DNA of 64,000 bases, taken from positions 62,001 through 126,000 of the IMG/VR virus record IMGVR_UViG_3300008262_006132; one strand, written 5' to 3'. A program made the translations under genes and the position numbers. Positions 18,162 to 27,210 of the stretch are shown in pieces. Each line of letters opens with the position of its first letter. Positions within the stretch are counted from its first letter, which is position 1. The notes beneath the pieces are model-generated. The model was given only the letters and a program-made list of their open reading frames with translations, had not been told where the DNA came from and did not search any database. The DNA is from a virus.

Positions 18162-20075
18162 ATGGCAGATAGTTTAAGTAATTTCATCGATCGTGCAGGT
18201 GGTGCATCTTCTGGAGCAATACAGGGTAAAGTAAACGACCTACTTGGTTTAGCAAAATCAAAAATACCAGGGGCTGATAAACATTCAGGAAACCAAGTTG
18301 GACCAGGTGAAGGTGGCACACAAATACAAAGAACTAATTTCTATACACCATCGACTAATCCTAATGAAAATGGACCCGGTCAGATAAGTCCTATCGGACC
18401 TGGATTAAAAGATGAAAAAGGAGCCGGATATCCTTGGGGATTCACTCCTATTACCTATTACAGAACTACTAAAGATGGTGTGGCTATTGAAGACCCAAGA
18501 GGTGTTGAAAAAATATCTGGTGTGAACCTTGAACCTGGTTCAAATGTAAAAAATGGTGTTCTTAATCCAAGCACACAGTACTCAAAAACGGAAAAAGCTC
18601 GTGAAAACTTATCCAAGTTTGATGATGGACAGACATTAGATTTTAAATATGGACTAAGTGATTTTGAATACTCATCAAACTGGCCTGGCGACTCACTTCC
18701 AGATCAAGCTAACTTAATACAAGCAAATAATCCTGATGTCTATTTTGATGGTAGTAATCAAAAGAAAAGATCCTGGCAGCCTGGTCATCAAAATCCAGTT
18801 CAACCAGCAGAAGGAACTCCATTTGAAAACGAGGATCCAGTTTACTATGGATTTGAGATGGAAATAGACTCTTTGAATTCACCTTTAATAAATGGACTTG
18901 CTAAAACATTTCTACAAATTTATGGTTCAAATTATGAGGCACTTGGTTCTAGAATAGAAATATTAGATTCATTTGTCTATGAACTATCTCGTTTCTTTAC
19001 TTTTAATTCTGATATGCCTTTGGAGGGATTAGAAAGTATATTCTCAACAAGAATTCCAAAGAAGCACTATTTGAAAAAAATTGAAGGATTAGACAAACTC
19101 ATAGAGGCGAATCCTGTCTCTGGACAAAATGCCTTTGTGAAATATAAAACCGATACAATAAAGCTATCTTTCTACGAAGATACCAATTTAAGTACAGGTA
19201 CTCTTGCCTCACTTTATAAACTTCTATATTGGGACAGATTAAATGGAAAAAATATTATACCTGAGAATCTATTAAGATTTGATTGTAGAATAGTTATATC
19301 AGAGGCAAGAAACATAGCTAGAATACGAAGAGCTTTAGGTTCACCTGAACCAAACCTACAAGTTGTTAGAGAAAATGTCTCAAGATACGTTTATAATCTT
19401 TATGAATGTCAGTTCAATTTTCCAAAATTAACTCACCCTTCAAGTATCGATTTAGGTCAAACACCAGCATATTCTGGAGAATGGGATATTGAAATGTCAT
19501 TTAAGTTCTCTGGTATGAAGTTCGAGAGATTTGTTTTTGAAGACGGACGAGCACAAAAAGGAGCATATAAATCACTTAACAATCTATCTAGAGATCCAAT
19601 GGCAATTTCGTCAATTGATGCAACAGAAGCCGATATAAGCGGTGGTGGAATATTGCCAAAAATATCAGATACAACATTTATAATATTAGAAGATATTATT
19701 GATGGTTATAATAATTTTGACTCACCAGATCTAGCGCCCGTAACAGGTCCAAATACACCTATAGACACACTAGGTGAAGCTAAAGATAATGACTTAAAAA
19801 GTAGGTTTAAAGACGCGGTTAAAGTAGCTGGAAAGAATTTATTATCAAATCTGAAGACAGCCGCTCTGAGTGAAGCTCAAAGACAAATAAATAATAAGTT
19901 TAGACTACTCAATAATACGATAGATAATGTTCGTAACAAATTTGGAGTTGGTCGAATGAGCCCACCAACTAATGTATATGAAGGAGCACAACCAGGTACA
20001 TTCTTCTTTGATGTTAAAAATTCTCTAAGGCAGTTTGCGGGTGAGACTCTCACTGGTACGATATTCGGTCAATAA
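18162..20075 (+). CDS. tail-tube/baseplate tube initiator-like protein
   Basis: 637 residues. The N-terminal 215 residues are Gly/Pro/Asn-rich and probably extended. From about 225 to 475 lies a domain with KTDTIKLSFYEDTNLSTGTL, LRFDCRIVISEARNIARI and YVYNLYECQFNFPK, ending in GEWDIEMSFKFSGMKFERF. This is the strand order and polar pattern of the phage tail-tube fold (T4 gp19/gp54/gp48). The C-terminal segment is helical (about 535-600). Immediately upstream of the gp5-like hub gene on the same strand, it fits a protein that joins hub and tube. The T4 equivalence (gp54 or gp48) is inferred from fold-like pattern and position. Confidence 0.55.
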   Translation: MADSLSNFIDRAGGASSGAIQGKVNDLLGLAKSKIPGADKHSGNQVGPGEGGTQIQRTNFYTPSTNPNENGPGQISPIGPGLKDEKGAGYPWGFTPITYYRTTKDGVAIEDPRGVEKISGVNLEPGSNVKNGVLNPSTQYSKTEKARENLSKFDDGQTLDFKYGLSDFEYSSNWPGDSLPDQANLIQANNPDVYFDGSNQKKRSWQPGHQNPVQPAEGTPFENEDPVYYGFEMEIDSLNSPLINGLAKTFLQIYGSNYEALGSRIEILDSFVYELSRFFTFNSDMPLEGLESIFSTRIPKKHYLKKIEGLDKLIEANPVSGQNAFVKYKTDTIKLSFYEDTNLSTGTLASLYKLLYWDRLNGKNIIPENLLRFDCRIVISEARNIARIRRALGSPEPNLQVVRENVSRYVYNLYECQFNFPKLTHPSSIDLGQTPAYSGEWDIEMSFKFSGMKFERFVFEDGRAQKGAYKSLNNLSRDPMAISSIDATEADISGGGILPKISDTTFIILEDIIDGYNNFDSPDLAPVTGPNTPIDTLGEAKDNDLKSRFKDAVKVAGKNLLSNLKTAALSEAQRQINNKFRLLNNTIDNVRNKFGVGRMSPPTNVYEGAQPGTFFFDVKNSLRQFAGETLTGTIFGQ

Positions 20076-20112
20076 TTTCTGGGAATTAAGTTTTAACAAT
20101 ATATATGTTAAG

Positions 20113-22203
20113 ATGTTCGTTGATAAAAGTCGCACCTATATTGGTATAGTTGAAAATAATGAGGACCCAAAAAAACTTGGAAGATGCCGAGTTAGAGTCA
20201 TTGATATCTTTGATGATATTCCAGTCGATGACATACCTTGGGCATCACCATGGAAAGACCTAAATGGAAATGCCTTTAACCTACCAGAAAAAGGAAAAGT
20301 TGTAACTGTAATTTTTGACTCTGGTAACATCTATAAACCAGAATATATCTACGCGGATCACTTCAATGTAAATTTAGAAAAAAAACTATCAACACTTTCT
20401 GGCACTAACTATACTTCGATGAAGGCTTTGATATTCGATCACAAAACACAAATTTATGTAAATGATGAAGAGGGTCTCAAATTAGACCATAAATTTAATA
20501 TGTTGAATATTACTAAAGACTCAATAGATATAAATTTAAAAGATAACTTCGCTAAGGTAAATATTGGTTCGGCAATTTCTAATCAACAGGCAATTTTAGG
20601 AAATCATTTTTTAGATTGGTTTGATGAGTTTATTCAAAATTTACTTGGAGCAAATGGTGGTCCATTTCTAGGAAATCTAGGAGCTCCAGTAGTTGCTAAT
20701 CCTGAGTTTATCGATGTATGTCAAAAATATATTGCACTCAAAGTTCCAAAGTTTTTGTCTCATCACGTTAATATAGTAGATAATGAGTATGTGGAGAAAC
20801 TAGATAGAGTAAATGATCCAAAACTAGGTGACAACTATAAGTCGACCTCAAAAAATACAACTATGGGTCAAGCTGAGAAAGTGGATTATACTCCGGTTGA
20901 AGGTAATTCATCTGATACACCTGCTGATATTCAAACACCAAATAGTAGTGGTGATGGTGGTAGTGGTACATCAGATGCTGGTTCTAAAGATCCAGGACCT
21001 ATCGAGCCAACTGGTAATCTTGATGTAGACAGAATTATCGAAACTATGCAAAAACTTGGATATACAGTTTTTGAAAGACCATATGAGTGTAATATAGTAG
21101 GTATAAGAATGAGAACAGAAGGAATGAAATATTCTAACGCACATGAAGATCAATTATGGCTTTTCTATAAAGACGAGTCTTATAAATGGCAGGTATATTG
21201 GTATAAGATCAGTACTATGCCTGGTTACTTCAAAGCCAAAGAAGCGTTAGTTTGGAGTGATAAAAAACTGGTGAAGAAATTGAAAACACCTAATTATGCA
21301 CTTAAAAAAGGTGAATCTTGGACGGGTAATACCCCAAACGGAGAATCTATAGATTGTAAAGCTACCTCGATATATCAAGGAAGAGGAGGTATGGGAATAT
21401 TACGGGAAGCTCAATATTTGAATGTGTACTCTATTGGTGTGCACTCAGGAGCAACAGCCATGGTGACTAAAGGTCGAAAACAAAAAGCTTATAGAGATAA
21501 AGAGACAGGAGACACAATAAAATACACAAAAGACTGGGATTCGAATAAAGCATATGACGCAGGTATGTACATTCACAAAGGCTACCCAGGTGGTGTAAGT
21601 AATTGGTCTGAAGGTTGTCAGGTTTTCGCCGATGGAAAATCTTTAAATGATTTTTTTGATAAGTGTAGACAACATGAGAAAAGGTATGGTAATAATTTCA
21701 CCTATACGCTCATAAACAAAAAAGATCTTGTATCTGAGGCAGTCGGTAATTCAGGTGGTAGTCGTCCATTTTCCGGAGCTCCATCGCAAGGTGGAGGATC
21801 GTCACAAGCAACTAATCAAGTAGCTAGTCCGGAATCTCAGGCATCTTACAATGAGTATCGTAAGATAGTTGAAGAAATAAAAATAATTTACAAACTAGCT
21901 GATAAGACTTATACTGATAATGGTAATCCTCTGTTTGAAGACTTAAAAGGCACGTTTGGTGATGATACCACAAAGGCTAATGAGAGAATTCGTGAGTTAC
22001 TTGGATTAAAAAGTTCAGGATCATTCTGGTATAACAAGCTACCTTTAAATAAACTCATAGCTGATCACGTAGCTCTTTTCCAAAATCAATTATCTCTGCT
22101 CGCAACATCAACTACTAACAAAAATAACTCATTTGATTTTAATTTACCCGCTGTTCAAGTCGGAGGTCAGTCATTGAAGATTAATATTAATACAGACTTT
22201 TAA
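20113..22203 (+). CDS. gp5-like baseplate hub/cell-puncturing protein with L,D-transpeptidase-like domain
   Basis: 696 residues from the ATG at 20113. A longer frame opens upstream, but this ATG begins the conserved domain and follows an AT motif. Residues 1-110 are the gp5 OB-fold (YIGIVENNEDPKKLGRCRVR, then GKVVTVIFDSGN). After a Gly/Ser linker (about 270-300), residues about 310-560 form a domain with NVYSIGVHSG, AGMYIHKGYPGG and WSEGCQVFAD. The H-x-G...S-x-G-C pattern resembles the YkuD L,D-transpeptidase fold. In T4, gp5 carries a lysozyme domain that opens the cell wall; here the middle domain may cut or rearrange peptidoglycan instead. The gene converges on the helicase gene with a 4-base overlap. 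Confidence 0.7.
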   Translation: MFVDKSRTYIGIVENNEDPKKLGRCRVRVIDIFDDIPVDDIPWASPWKDLNGNAFNLPEKGKVVTVIFDSGNIYKPEYIYADHFNVNLEKKLSTLSGTNYTSMKALIFDHKTQIYVNDEEGLKLDHKFNMLNITKDSIDINLKDNFAKVNIGSAISNQQAILGNHFLDWFDEFIQNLLGANGGPFLGNLGAPVVANPEFIDVCQKYIALKVPKFLSHHVNIVDNEYVEKLDRVNDPKLGDNYKSTSKNTTMGQAEKVDYTPVEGNSSDTPADIQTPNSSGDGGSGTSDAGSKDPGPIEPTGNLDVDRIIETMQKLGYTVFERPYECNIVGIRMRTEGMKYSNAHEDQLWLFYKDESYKWQVYWYKISTMPGYFKAKEALVWSDKKLVKKLKTPNYALKKGESWTGNTPNGESIDCKATSIYQGRGGMGILREAQYLNVYSIGVHSGATAMVTKGRKQKAYRDKETGDTIKYTKDWDSNKAYDAGMYIHKGYPGGVSNWSEGCQVFADGKSLNDFFDKCRQHEKRYGNNFTYTLINKKDLVSEAVGNSGGSRPFSGAPSQGGGSSQATNQVASPESQASYNEYRKIVEEIKIIYKLADKTYTDNGNPLFEDLKGTFGDDTTKANERIRELLGLKSSGSFWYNKLPLNKLIADHVALFQNQLSLLATSTTNKNNSFDFNLPAVQVGGQSLKININTDF

Positions 22204-23783
22204 AGATTTATTTTAGTTATAGTATAGGGATATTTTCTCTTGACATAAAACTTTTCTCTTTCTTTGAAATGTCTATAAAGAATATTCTTCGGATCTTCTA
22301 AAGTGAAAACATCTACCAAGTCAAAGATCAATGCAGTCTTTTTATCCTCGTGAAGTCTTAGTGCCCTTCCGATGGATTGTATTATAATTTGTTCTGATTT
22401 AAATGAGTCCGCAAATACAACATTAAATATTGCATTAATAGACACACCTGTTGAGAGTGTACCATAGGATGCCACTAATACCTTAGTATTTGACGAGGTT
22501 TCCTCCATGAATTTTTTAATCTCTTCTCTTTCCCTATTTCTGACTTCACCATCTATGTAATAAAAGTCTTTATCAACTGTTTCATTTTTCAACTTATTGA
22601 ATATTTTTTGACCATATTCTATACTGTGAAAAAGAATTAATGTGTTTTTATCACACTTATCTATAACTTTTTTAATAAAATTTAATCTTCTATCAGAGTC
22701 ATGTATAAAACTTTTCTCTAATTCCAAAGCTTCCTTACCCATTCCACCTCTTTTAATTATCTCTAGCCTTTCTCCATAATCTAAATCTTGATGATTCATC
22801 ATAACTACTTTTATATTCATAGGAGTTATGATTCCTTTTTCCTTTAACTCATTTGCAGTCACCTCTGTTATTTTAGGACCAAGGACAGATTGTATAGTAA
22901 GTATCTCACAAGATTCATCCGGTGGGAAAGTACCAGATACTCCAAATCTTGAATAGGCATGTCCAAATGTTTTACCAAGTATTCCAGTTATAGTTTTAGC
23001 TTTTGCTCCGTGTGCTTCATCACAAGCTACAGTATGAAATTGTTGAAAAAAATCTTTTGGCCACTTTTCTAAAGATTGATATGTACCAATATATATGTTT
23101 GCGTTTTCAGTTCCAGAATACTTTCTTGGTCTATCAGACATTACTTCTTCGATTCTAACATCACAACCTTTTTCATTTACCTCTTTATTTAAAAGTCTAT
23201 TAACACCAGTATTATATTCAATTATATTATCATAGAATTGAGTAACAAGTGTTATAGATGGTACAATTAAAAGAAATTTAGCATCTTCTTTTAAATTCTT
23301 TAAAGTGTAAAATATAACTATAGATATGATCAATGATTTACCGCCAGAAGTTGCAACTTCGGCCATACAATACCTGTTTTTAAGTATTTTATAAGCTGAT
23401 TCTATCTGGTGGTCATAGGGTATAAACTGAACCCATTCACCTTGTTTGTTTCTCACTTTATGATCTTTGAAAAACTCTTTACAAAATTCTTGTACTTTTT
23501 CTAAAGTAACATCTCTATTAACTGGAAAATCCTCTTTATTTTCAATTACAAACGGAACATCTATTTCTTTGCAACCTTTATAGCATTCTTTCCATAATCC
23601 GAGTGCTATTCTACCGTTTTTGAAATAAGAATTTTGACCATTCCACACTCCCATTTTGAAAGCGGGCATAAAGCGATAACCTTTGACATGTCTTGTTAAC
23701 CAAATATTTATTTGGTGATATTCAATTCTTGTAGCAGCGGATATTACTAGTTCTTCAGACTCTTTTTCATACCGAAACTTCAT
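22200..23783 (-). CDS. uvsW: UvsW-like superfamily 2 DNA helicase
   Basis: 527 residues. An N-terminal segment (about 1-95) precedes the helicase core, as in T4 UvsW. Motif I AEVATSGGKSLIISI lies near 140-154, motif II VACDEAHGAKA near 251-261, motif III-like FGVSGTFPP near 277-285 and motif VI SIGRALRLHEDKK near 480-492. UvsW unwinds branched DNA and R-loops and turns off origin-dependent replication late in T4 infection. The ATG at 23783 lies 4 bases from an AT motif. Its neighbours are the hub gene and a short basic gene; it is monocistronic. Confident assignment to the family. Confidence 0.85.
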   Translation of the reverse strand: MKFRYEKESEELVISAATRIEYHQINIWLTRHVKGYRFMPAFKMGVWNGQNSYFKNGRIALGLWKECYKGCKEIDVPFVIENKEDFPVNRDVTLEKVQEFCKEFFKDHKVRNKQGEWVQFIPYDHQIESAYKILKNRYCMAEVATSGGKSLIISIVIFYTLKNLKEDAKFLLIVPSITLVTQFYDNIIEYNTGVNRLLNKEVNEKGCDVRIEEVMSDRPRKYSGTENANIYIGTYQSLEKWPKDFFQQFHTVACDEAHGAKAKTITGILGKTFGHAYSRFGVSGTFPPDESCEILTIQSVLGPKITEVTANELKEKGIITPMNIKVVMMNHQDLDYGERLEIIKRGGMGKEALELEKSFIHDSDRRLNFIKKVIDKCDKNTLILFHSIEYGQKIFNKLKNETVDKDFYYIDGEVRNREREEIKKFMEETSSNTKVLVASYGTLSTGVSINAIFNVVFADSFKSEQIIIQSIGRALRLHEDKKTALIFDLVDVFTLEDPKNILYRHFKEREKFYVKRKYPYTITKINL

Positions 23784-23787
23784 ACTT

Positions 23788-23797
23788 AGTATATATC
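23788..23797 (-). promoter_or_regulatory. late-promoter-like motif, near-leaderless
   Basis: Minus strand GATATATACT ends 4 bases before the uvsW ATG. Confidence 0.4.
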
Positions 23798-23877
23798 TAT
23801 AATTCGTTTAAGTTTTTTTGAGGTTTTTTACAGAGGAGGGAAAAAAAAACTTATATATACAAAAAAAAGTAAATTTT

Positions 23878-24189
23878 ATGAGTTTTTTTAAATTTTTAAG
23901 AAATCTTTTTGGTAGTTCAACTGAAACAACTGTAGAATCAACTCCTACTAAAGTAGAAGAGCCAGTTGTAGAAAAAGTTGTTGTTACAAAAGCGGAACCA
24001 GTTCCTACGAAAGTGGTTGAGCCGGTGGCTAAAAAGACTGAAGAGTCAGCGAAAACAGCTAAAGAAATAAAAGCTAAGGTTAAAAGACCAGCTAATAATC
24101 AAAGGCCAAATAATCCTGGTAACACTTCGTCTAAACCACGACCGAAAAGAAAAAGACCAGCTCCTAAGAAACCAACACAAGGAGAATAA
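23878..24189 (+). CDS. small Lys/Pro-rich basic protein
   Basis: 103 residues from ATG 23878; the frame is open upstream to 23818 but that part begins at a TTG with atypical sequence. A hydrophobic-basic start (MSFFKFLRNLFGSS) leads to a Val/Glu/Lys/Pro repeat-like middle (about 15-55). The tail is strongly basic and ends in RPKRKRPAPKKPTQGE. The composition resembles H1-like or linker DNA-binding tails. It is followed by a strong terminator at 24194. Function unknown; DNA binding is inferred from charge only. Confidence 0.6.
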   Translation: MSFFKFLRNLFGSSTETTVESTPTKVEEPVVEKVVVTKAEPVPTKVVEPVAKKTEESAKTAKEIKAKVKRPANNQRPNNPGNTSSKPRPKRKRPAPKKPTQGE

Positions 24190-24193
24190 AATT

Positions 24194-24224
24194 AAAAACC
24201 TCTGAATTCTCAGAGGTTTTTTTA
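24194..24224. terminator. intrinsic terminator
   Basis: AAACCTCTGA-ATTC-TCAGAGG followed by a run of T; it ends the basic-protein gene and is also usable by the convergent clpP side. Confidence 0.8.
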
Positions 24225-24245
24225 TTTTAAATAAGTACACCTTTT

Positions 24246-24911
24246 CTAAGGTCTCTTAATCAGAATGTCATCAATCATTCCATATTTTTTAGCCTCAATT
24301 GCACTCAACCAGTAATCTCGATCACCATCTTTTTCAACTTTAGAATAAGTTTGACCAGATTTTTCTGAAATTATTTCATACAATTCCTTTTTCAGAAGAT
24401 TGATTTCCTTAGCGTCAATTTCAATGTCAGATGCTTGTGAGTATCCACCAAATCCCATCATCGGTTGGTGTATCATTGTTCTGCTCCGTTTAAGTGCTTT
24501 TCTCTTACCTTTGTTTCCACAACAAAGTATAATAGCTGCCATAGAAGCTGCCAAACCGGTATTTATTGTAACTATTTCTGGCTTGATATACTCCATTATA
24601 TCAAGTAGTCCTAATCCATCGTAAACTGAACCACCAGGTGAGTTTATATAAATTGTGATATCTTCTTTTGAATCTAGACTTTCTAAATAGAGCAGATTCG
24701 CCTTTATTAATTCACAAATATTAGTTTCAATATCTCCACTTAATATTATTATTCTATCTCTAAGTAGTCTATTGAAAACGTCATTTGGGAACATAGGACC
24801 AACTTCGTCGAAAAATTGATTTGCTCGATTTGCCTGATAATGGCTGATAAACTGTTCAGACACCTTTTTACTTTTGAGATATTTCTGAAAATCTTGAGAT
24901 AAATTATTCAT
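24246..24911 (-). CDS. clpP: ClpP-family serine protease
   Basis: 221 residues, close to bacterial ClpP length. Catalytic triad: Ser in TGLAASMAAIIL (about 121), His in RTMIHQPMMGFGG (about 146) and Asp in GDRDYWLSAIEAKKYGMID (about 195). ITIYINSPGGSVYDGLGL (about 82-99) forms the substrate-binding strand and oxyanion region. ClpP forms a tetradecameric proteolytic chamber; phage copies can act with host ClpX/ClpA, and ClpP-like folds also serve as prohead proteases in some tailed phages. The close match to true ClpP favours a housekeeping-type protease over a gp21 substitute, but a role in cutting the capsid-targeting-like peptides cannot be excluded. Confidence 0.85.
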   Translation of the reverse strand: MNNLSQDFQKYLKSKKVSEQFISHYQANRANQFFDEVGPMFPNDVFNRLLRDRIIILSGDIETNICELIKANLLYLESLDSKEDITIYINSPGGSVYDGLGLLDIMEYIKPEIVTINTGLAASMAAIILCCGNKGKRKALKRSRTMIHQPMMGFGGYSQASDIEIDAKEINLLKKELYEIISEKSGQTYSKVEKDGDRDYWLSAIEAKKYGMIDDILIKRP

Positions 24912-24986
24912 AGTAGTTTATTGACTTTGTAATTTTATATCTTTTGTAGAGTAAGATGTTTATAAGTAAGTAAAATAAGCTTTAGA

Positions 24987-25000
24987 TTTTAATATATAAA
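24987..25000 (+). promoter_or_regulatory. late-promoter-like motif
   Basis: TTTTAATATATAAA, 5 bases before the ATG at 25006; heads the acidic-protein/HAD operon. Confidence 0.5.
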
Positions 25001-25005
25001 AAAAA

Positions 25006-25353
25006 ATGTTCAATAAAATGAAAACTACAATTGAAATAAATGGTCATGAAATTGTGATCGAAGAAAATGATGGCCTTATTACGGTAAGTGCTCTTAAAGA
25101 AGGTGAAGTCATCGAAGAATTTGAATTGACTTCTGAGCCAAAAGGCGAAATGGAAGAAGGCCAAGAAGAAGATACTATGAAAGATTTCGAAGATTTCGAA
25201 GAAGAGGAAGAAGAAAAGGAAGAGTTAGGTGAAATGGGAGAAGAAGAGGAAGAGGATTCTGAAGAGGAAGAAGAGGAAAAAGAAGAGGAAGAGGAAGAAC
25301 AAAATGAAAGTAAGCTTGAGTCTTTCCAGTCTTTTTTGAAAAAAAGAAAATAA
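25006..25353 (+). CDS. highly acidic poly-Glu protein, prohead-core-like
   Basis: 115 residues. The first 45 residues are a small ordered region (MKTTIEINGHEIVIEENDG); an alternative start lies at residue 5. The next 55 are nearly all Glu/Asp. The end is SKLESFQSFLKKRK, whose ESFQSF mirrors the N-terminal targeting-like peptides of other genes. T4 prohead core protein gp67 has a comparable size and acidic tail, so a scaffold or core role is plausible, though there is no sequence identity to rely on. It is first in an operon with two genes bearing targeting-like N-termini (4-base spacing). Confidence 0.6.
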   Translation: MFNKMKTTIEINGHEIVIEENDGLITVSALKEGEVIEEFELTSEPKGEMEEGQEEDTMKDFEDFEEEEEEKEELGEMGEEEEEDSEEEEEEKEEEEEEQNESKLESFQSFLKKRK

Positions 25354-25356
25354 TAA

Positions 25357-26481
25357 ATGATAAAAAGATTTGAATCTTTCATCGAAGAATCTAAAGATAA
25401 AAACTATCTTTTATATTATGCCTTCGACTGGGATGATAATATTTTAAATATGCCAACTGTTATTCATCTTGAAAAAAGAGATGGTGACAACTGGACGCCT
25501 GTGGATGTATCAACTGCTGAATTTGCTGAAGTTAGAGGAGACAAGGAAAATTATAGATTACTAAATAATAACCCGGATGATGCTTTTTCTAATTTTAGAG
25601 ATACTGGACCAAAAGGAGGTACTATCTTTTTAGAAGATGTTGAAAAAGCAGTTGATAGTCAAAGATTCGGTCCAGCATGGGAAGATTTCATTGAGTGTTT
25701 ATCTAATGGTGCTCTTTTTTCAATAATTACAGCAAGAGGACATGAAGGCAAGACACTTAGAAGCGGTGTTGAATGGATACTAGATAGTATGCTATCTGAA
25801 TCTCAACTTTTCAGTCTTTATAATAATCTTATTAGATTTCACTATTTATTTGACGAGTTAGGAGAGGATTTCCCAAGACTATTAAAGGGCAAACCATCAG
25901 AAAATAGTTTGATTAAGTCTTATTTAGATGCTTGTCATTTTGTCGGTGTTTCTGCTCCTTCAAGAGGTGGAACACCTGATAATCCAGAAAAAGCAAAAGA
26001 GGATGCTCTTTTAGAGTTTATCGATCAGATTGATTCAGATATTGATAAGTTGGAAATGTTAACTGGTGAAGAATGGGTAGCATCAGTTGGTTTTTCTGAT
26101 GATGATATTAAAAATGTCAAACACGTTGAAGAGCTTTTTGACAATTTGCACAATGAAAGATTTCAAAATATTTACAAAGTCGTTGTTAAAGGAACAAAAG
26201 ATCCTCTTAACATAACTAAAAAAGTTAAATTTTTCGAAACTGATACTGCTAAAAATGAAGCAACTCATTCAACTCAAGCCCCTGGTATGGCAAGCTCAGT
26301 AATGTCTTTTACTCAATATAACAATATGGCTTCAAGACTTTTTCCAAGTAACGTAAAAGATAACGATCCTGTTGCAAACACTCACAGATTGGCAACAGAT
26401 TATTTAAGTAAACAATCCAAAGAGTGGACAAAGGATTTAAATGTCACACAGAGGAAAAAAAATAAAAAAAAAGAAAAATGA
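25357..26481 (+). CDS. HAD-like hydrolase with capsid-targeting-like N-terminus
   Basis: 374 residues. The N-terminus MIKRFESFIEESKD fits the targeting-like consensus (cut expected after IEE). YYAFDWDDNILNMPT (about 20-34) holds the D-x-D nucleophile pair of the HAD superfamily, and FSIITARGHEGKTL (about 124-137) supplies the motif II S/T-A-R segment. A large cap-like insertion separates these. The C-terminal 70 residues end in a lysine tract. HAD enzymes are phosphatases acting on nucleotides, sugars or proteins; the substrate is not deducible. The stop overlaps the next ATG (ATGA), so the two genes are coupled. Candidate injected enzyme. Confidence 0.7.
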   Translation: MIKRFESFIEESKDKNYLLYYAFDWDDNILNMPTVIHLEKRDGDNWTPVDVSTAEFAEVRGDKENYRLLNNNPDDAFSNFRDTGPKGGTIFLEDVEKAVDSQRFGPAWEDFIECLSNGALFSIITARGHEGKTLRSGVEWILDSMLSESQLFSLYNNLIRFHYLFDELGEDFPRLLKGKPSENSLIKSYLDACHFVGVSAPSRGGTPDNPEKAKEDALLEFIDQIDSDIDKLEMLTGEEWVASVGFSDDDIKNVKHVEELFDNLHNERFQNIYKVVVKGTKDPLNITKKVKFFETDTAKNEATHSTQAPGMASSVMSFTQYNNMASRLFPSNVKDNDPVANTHRLATDYLSKQSKEWTKDLNVTQRKKNKKKEK

Positions 26482-27173
26482 AATTCTTAAAAACTTTTGA
26501 AACACATGAGAGTGGTATGTCAAGAGAAGAGATGTGTGACATGCTTTGTAAATGTGGTTATGCACAAGAAGAACTTGATGGATGTTCTAATTATGAACTA
26601 CAAATGATGTGTAAGAATGCACAAGAGGCAGAGAACACGTCTAATGAGACTAATGAATCCAAAGGTGAAAAATGGATTCAAGATGCGATTAAAAGACCTG
26701 GTGCGCTTCGTAAGAAGATGAAAAAAGAAGAAGGTGAGAAAATTACAAAGTCTGAAATTGAGGACGAACTTTCTCAATTGAAAAAGAAGGACGAAGATCC
26801 TAGTAAGCCAGGAGTTCAAGGACTTAGCAAAAAAGACTTGACAAAATTCAGACAACTAAATTTGGCTAAGACACTTAAAGGATTAAAAGAGCATCAAGAG
26901 CAAGAGAACTACATGTTTTTTGCCAATGTAGAAAACATTTGTAAGTTCTGTCAAGAAATTTTAGCAATGGATAAACATGAAGTAGATAAAATTTTATCTG
27001 ATGGGCACGGATGGGCCACAGACCATATTGCAACATCTAAAGATGATGTTGAAGAAGTGGTAAACTTTCTAAGAACACATAAAATTGAAAAATCTGAAGA
27101 TTCAGAAATTCATTCAGCAGATGGTAAACTAGTGAAAAAATTCACAGACTTTCCCGGTTCACACAACCTTTAA
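26478..27173 (+). CDS. putative internal protein with 'WIQxAIKRPGALR' motif
   Basis: 231 residues. The N-terminus MKFLKTFETHESGMS is targeting-like (Glu after ETH). KWIQDAIKRPGALRKKMKK (about 63-81) is a short conserved motif recurrent in phage and giant-virus proteins of unknown role (DUF5872-like, from memory). A cysteine pair ICKFCQEI and the segment DGHGWATDHIATSKDDVEEV (about 180-199) form a second conserved-looking domain. It is last in the acidic/HAD operon and ends at a strong terminator. Function unknown. Confidence 0.6.
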   Translation: MKFLKTFETHESGMSREEMCDMLCKCGYAQEELDGCSNYELQMMCKNAQEAENTSNETNESKGEKWIQDAIKRPGALRKKMKKEEGEKITKSEIEDELSQLKKKDEDPSKPGVQGLSKKDLTKFRQLNLAKTLKGLKEHQEQENYMFFANVENICKFCQEILAMDKHEVDKILSDGHGWATDHIATSKDDVEEVVNFLRTHKIEKSEDSEIHSADGKLVKKFTDFPGSHNL

Positions 27174-27180
27174 AAATAAA

Positions 27181-27206
27181 AAAACCCACTCAAATGAGTG
27201 GGTTTT
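27181..27206. terminator. intrinsic terminator
   Basis: AAAACCCACTCA-AA-TGAGTGGGTTTT, a 12-bp stem with A and T flanks; bidirectional between convergent genes. Confidence 0.85.
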
Positions 27207-27210
27207 CAGT

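Noticed and set aside
25044-25382. Ser-rich minus-strand open frame
   Set aside because: Antisense shadow of the poly-Glu coding region; the runs of Ser come from reversed Glu codons.
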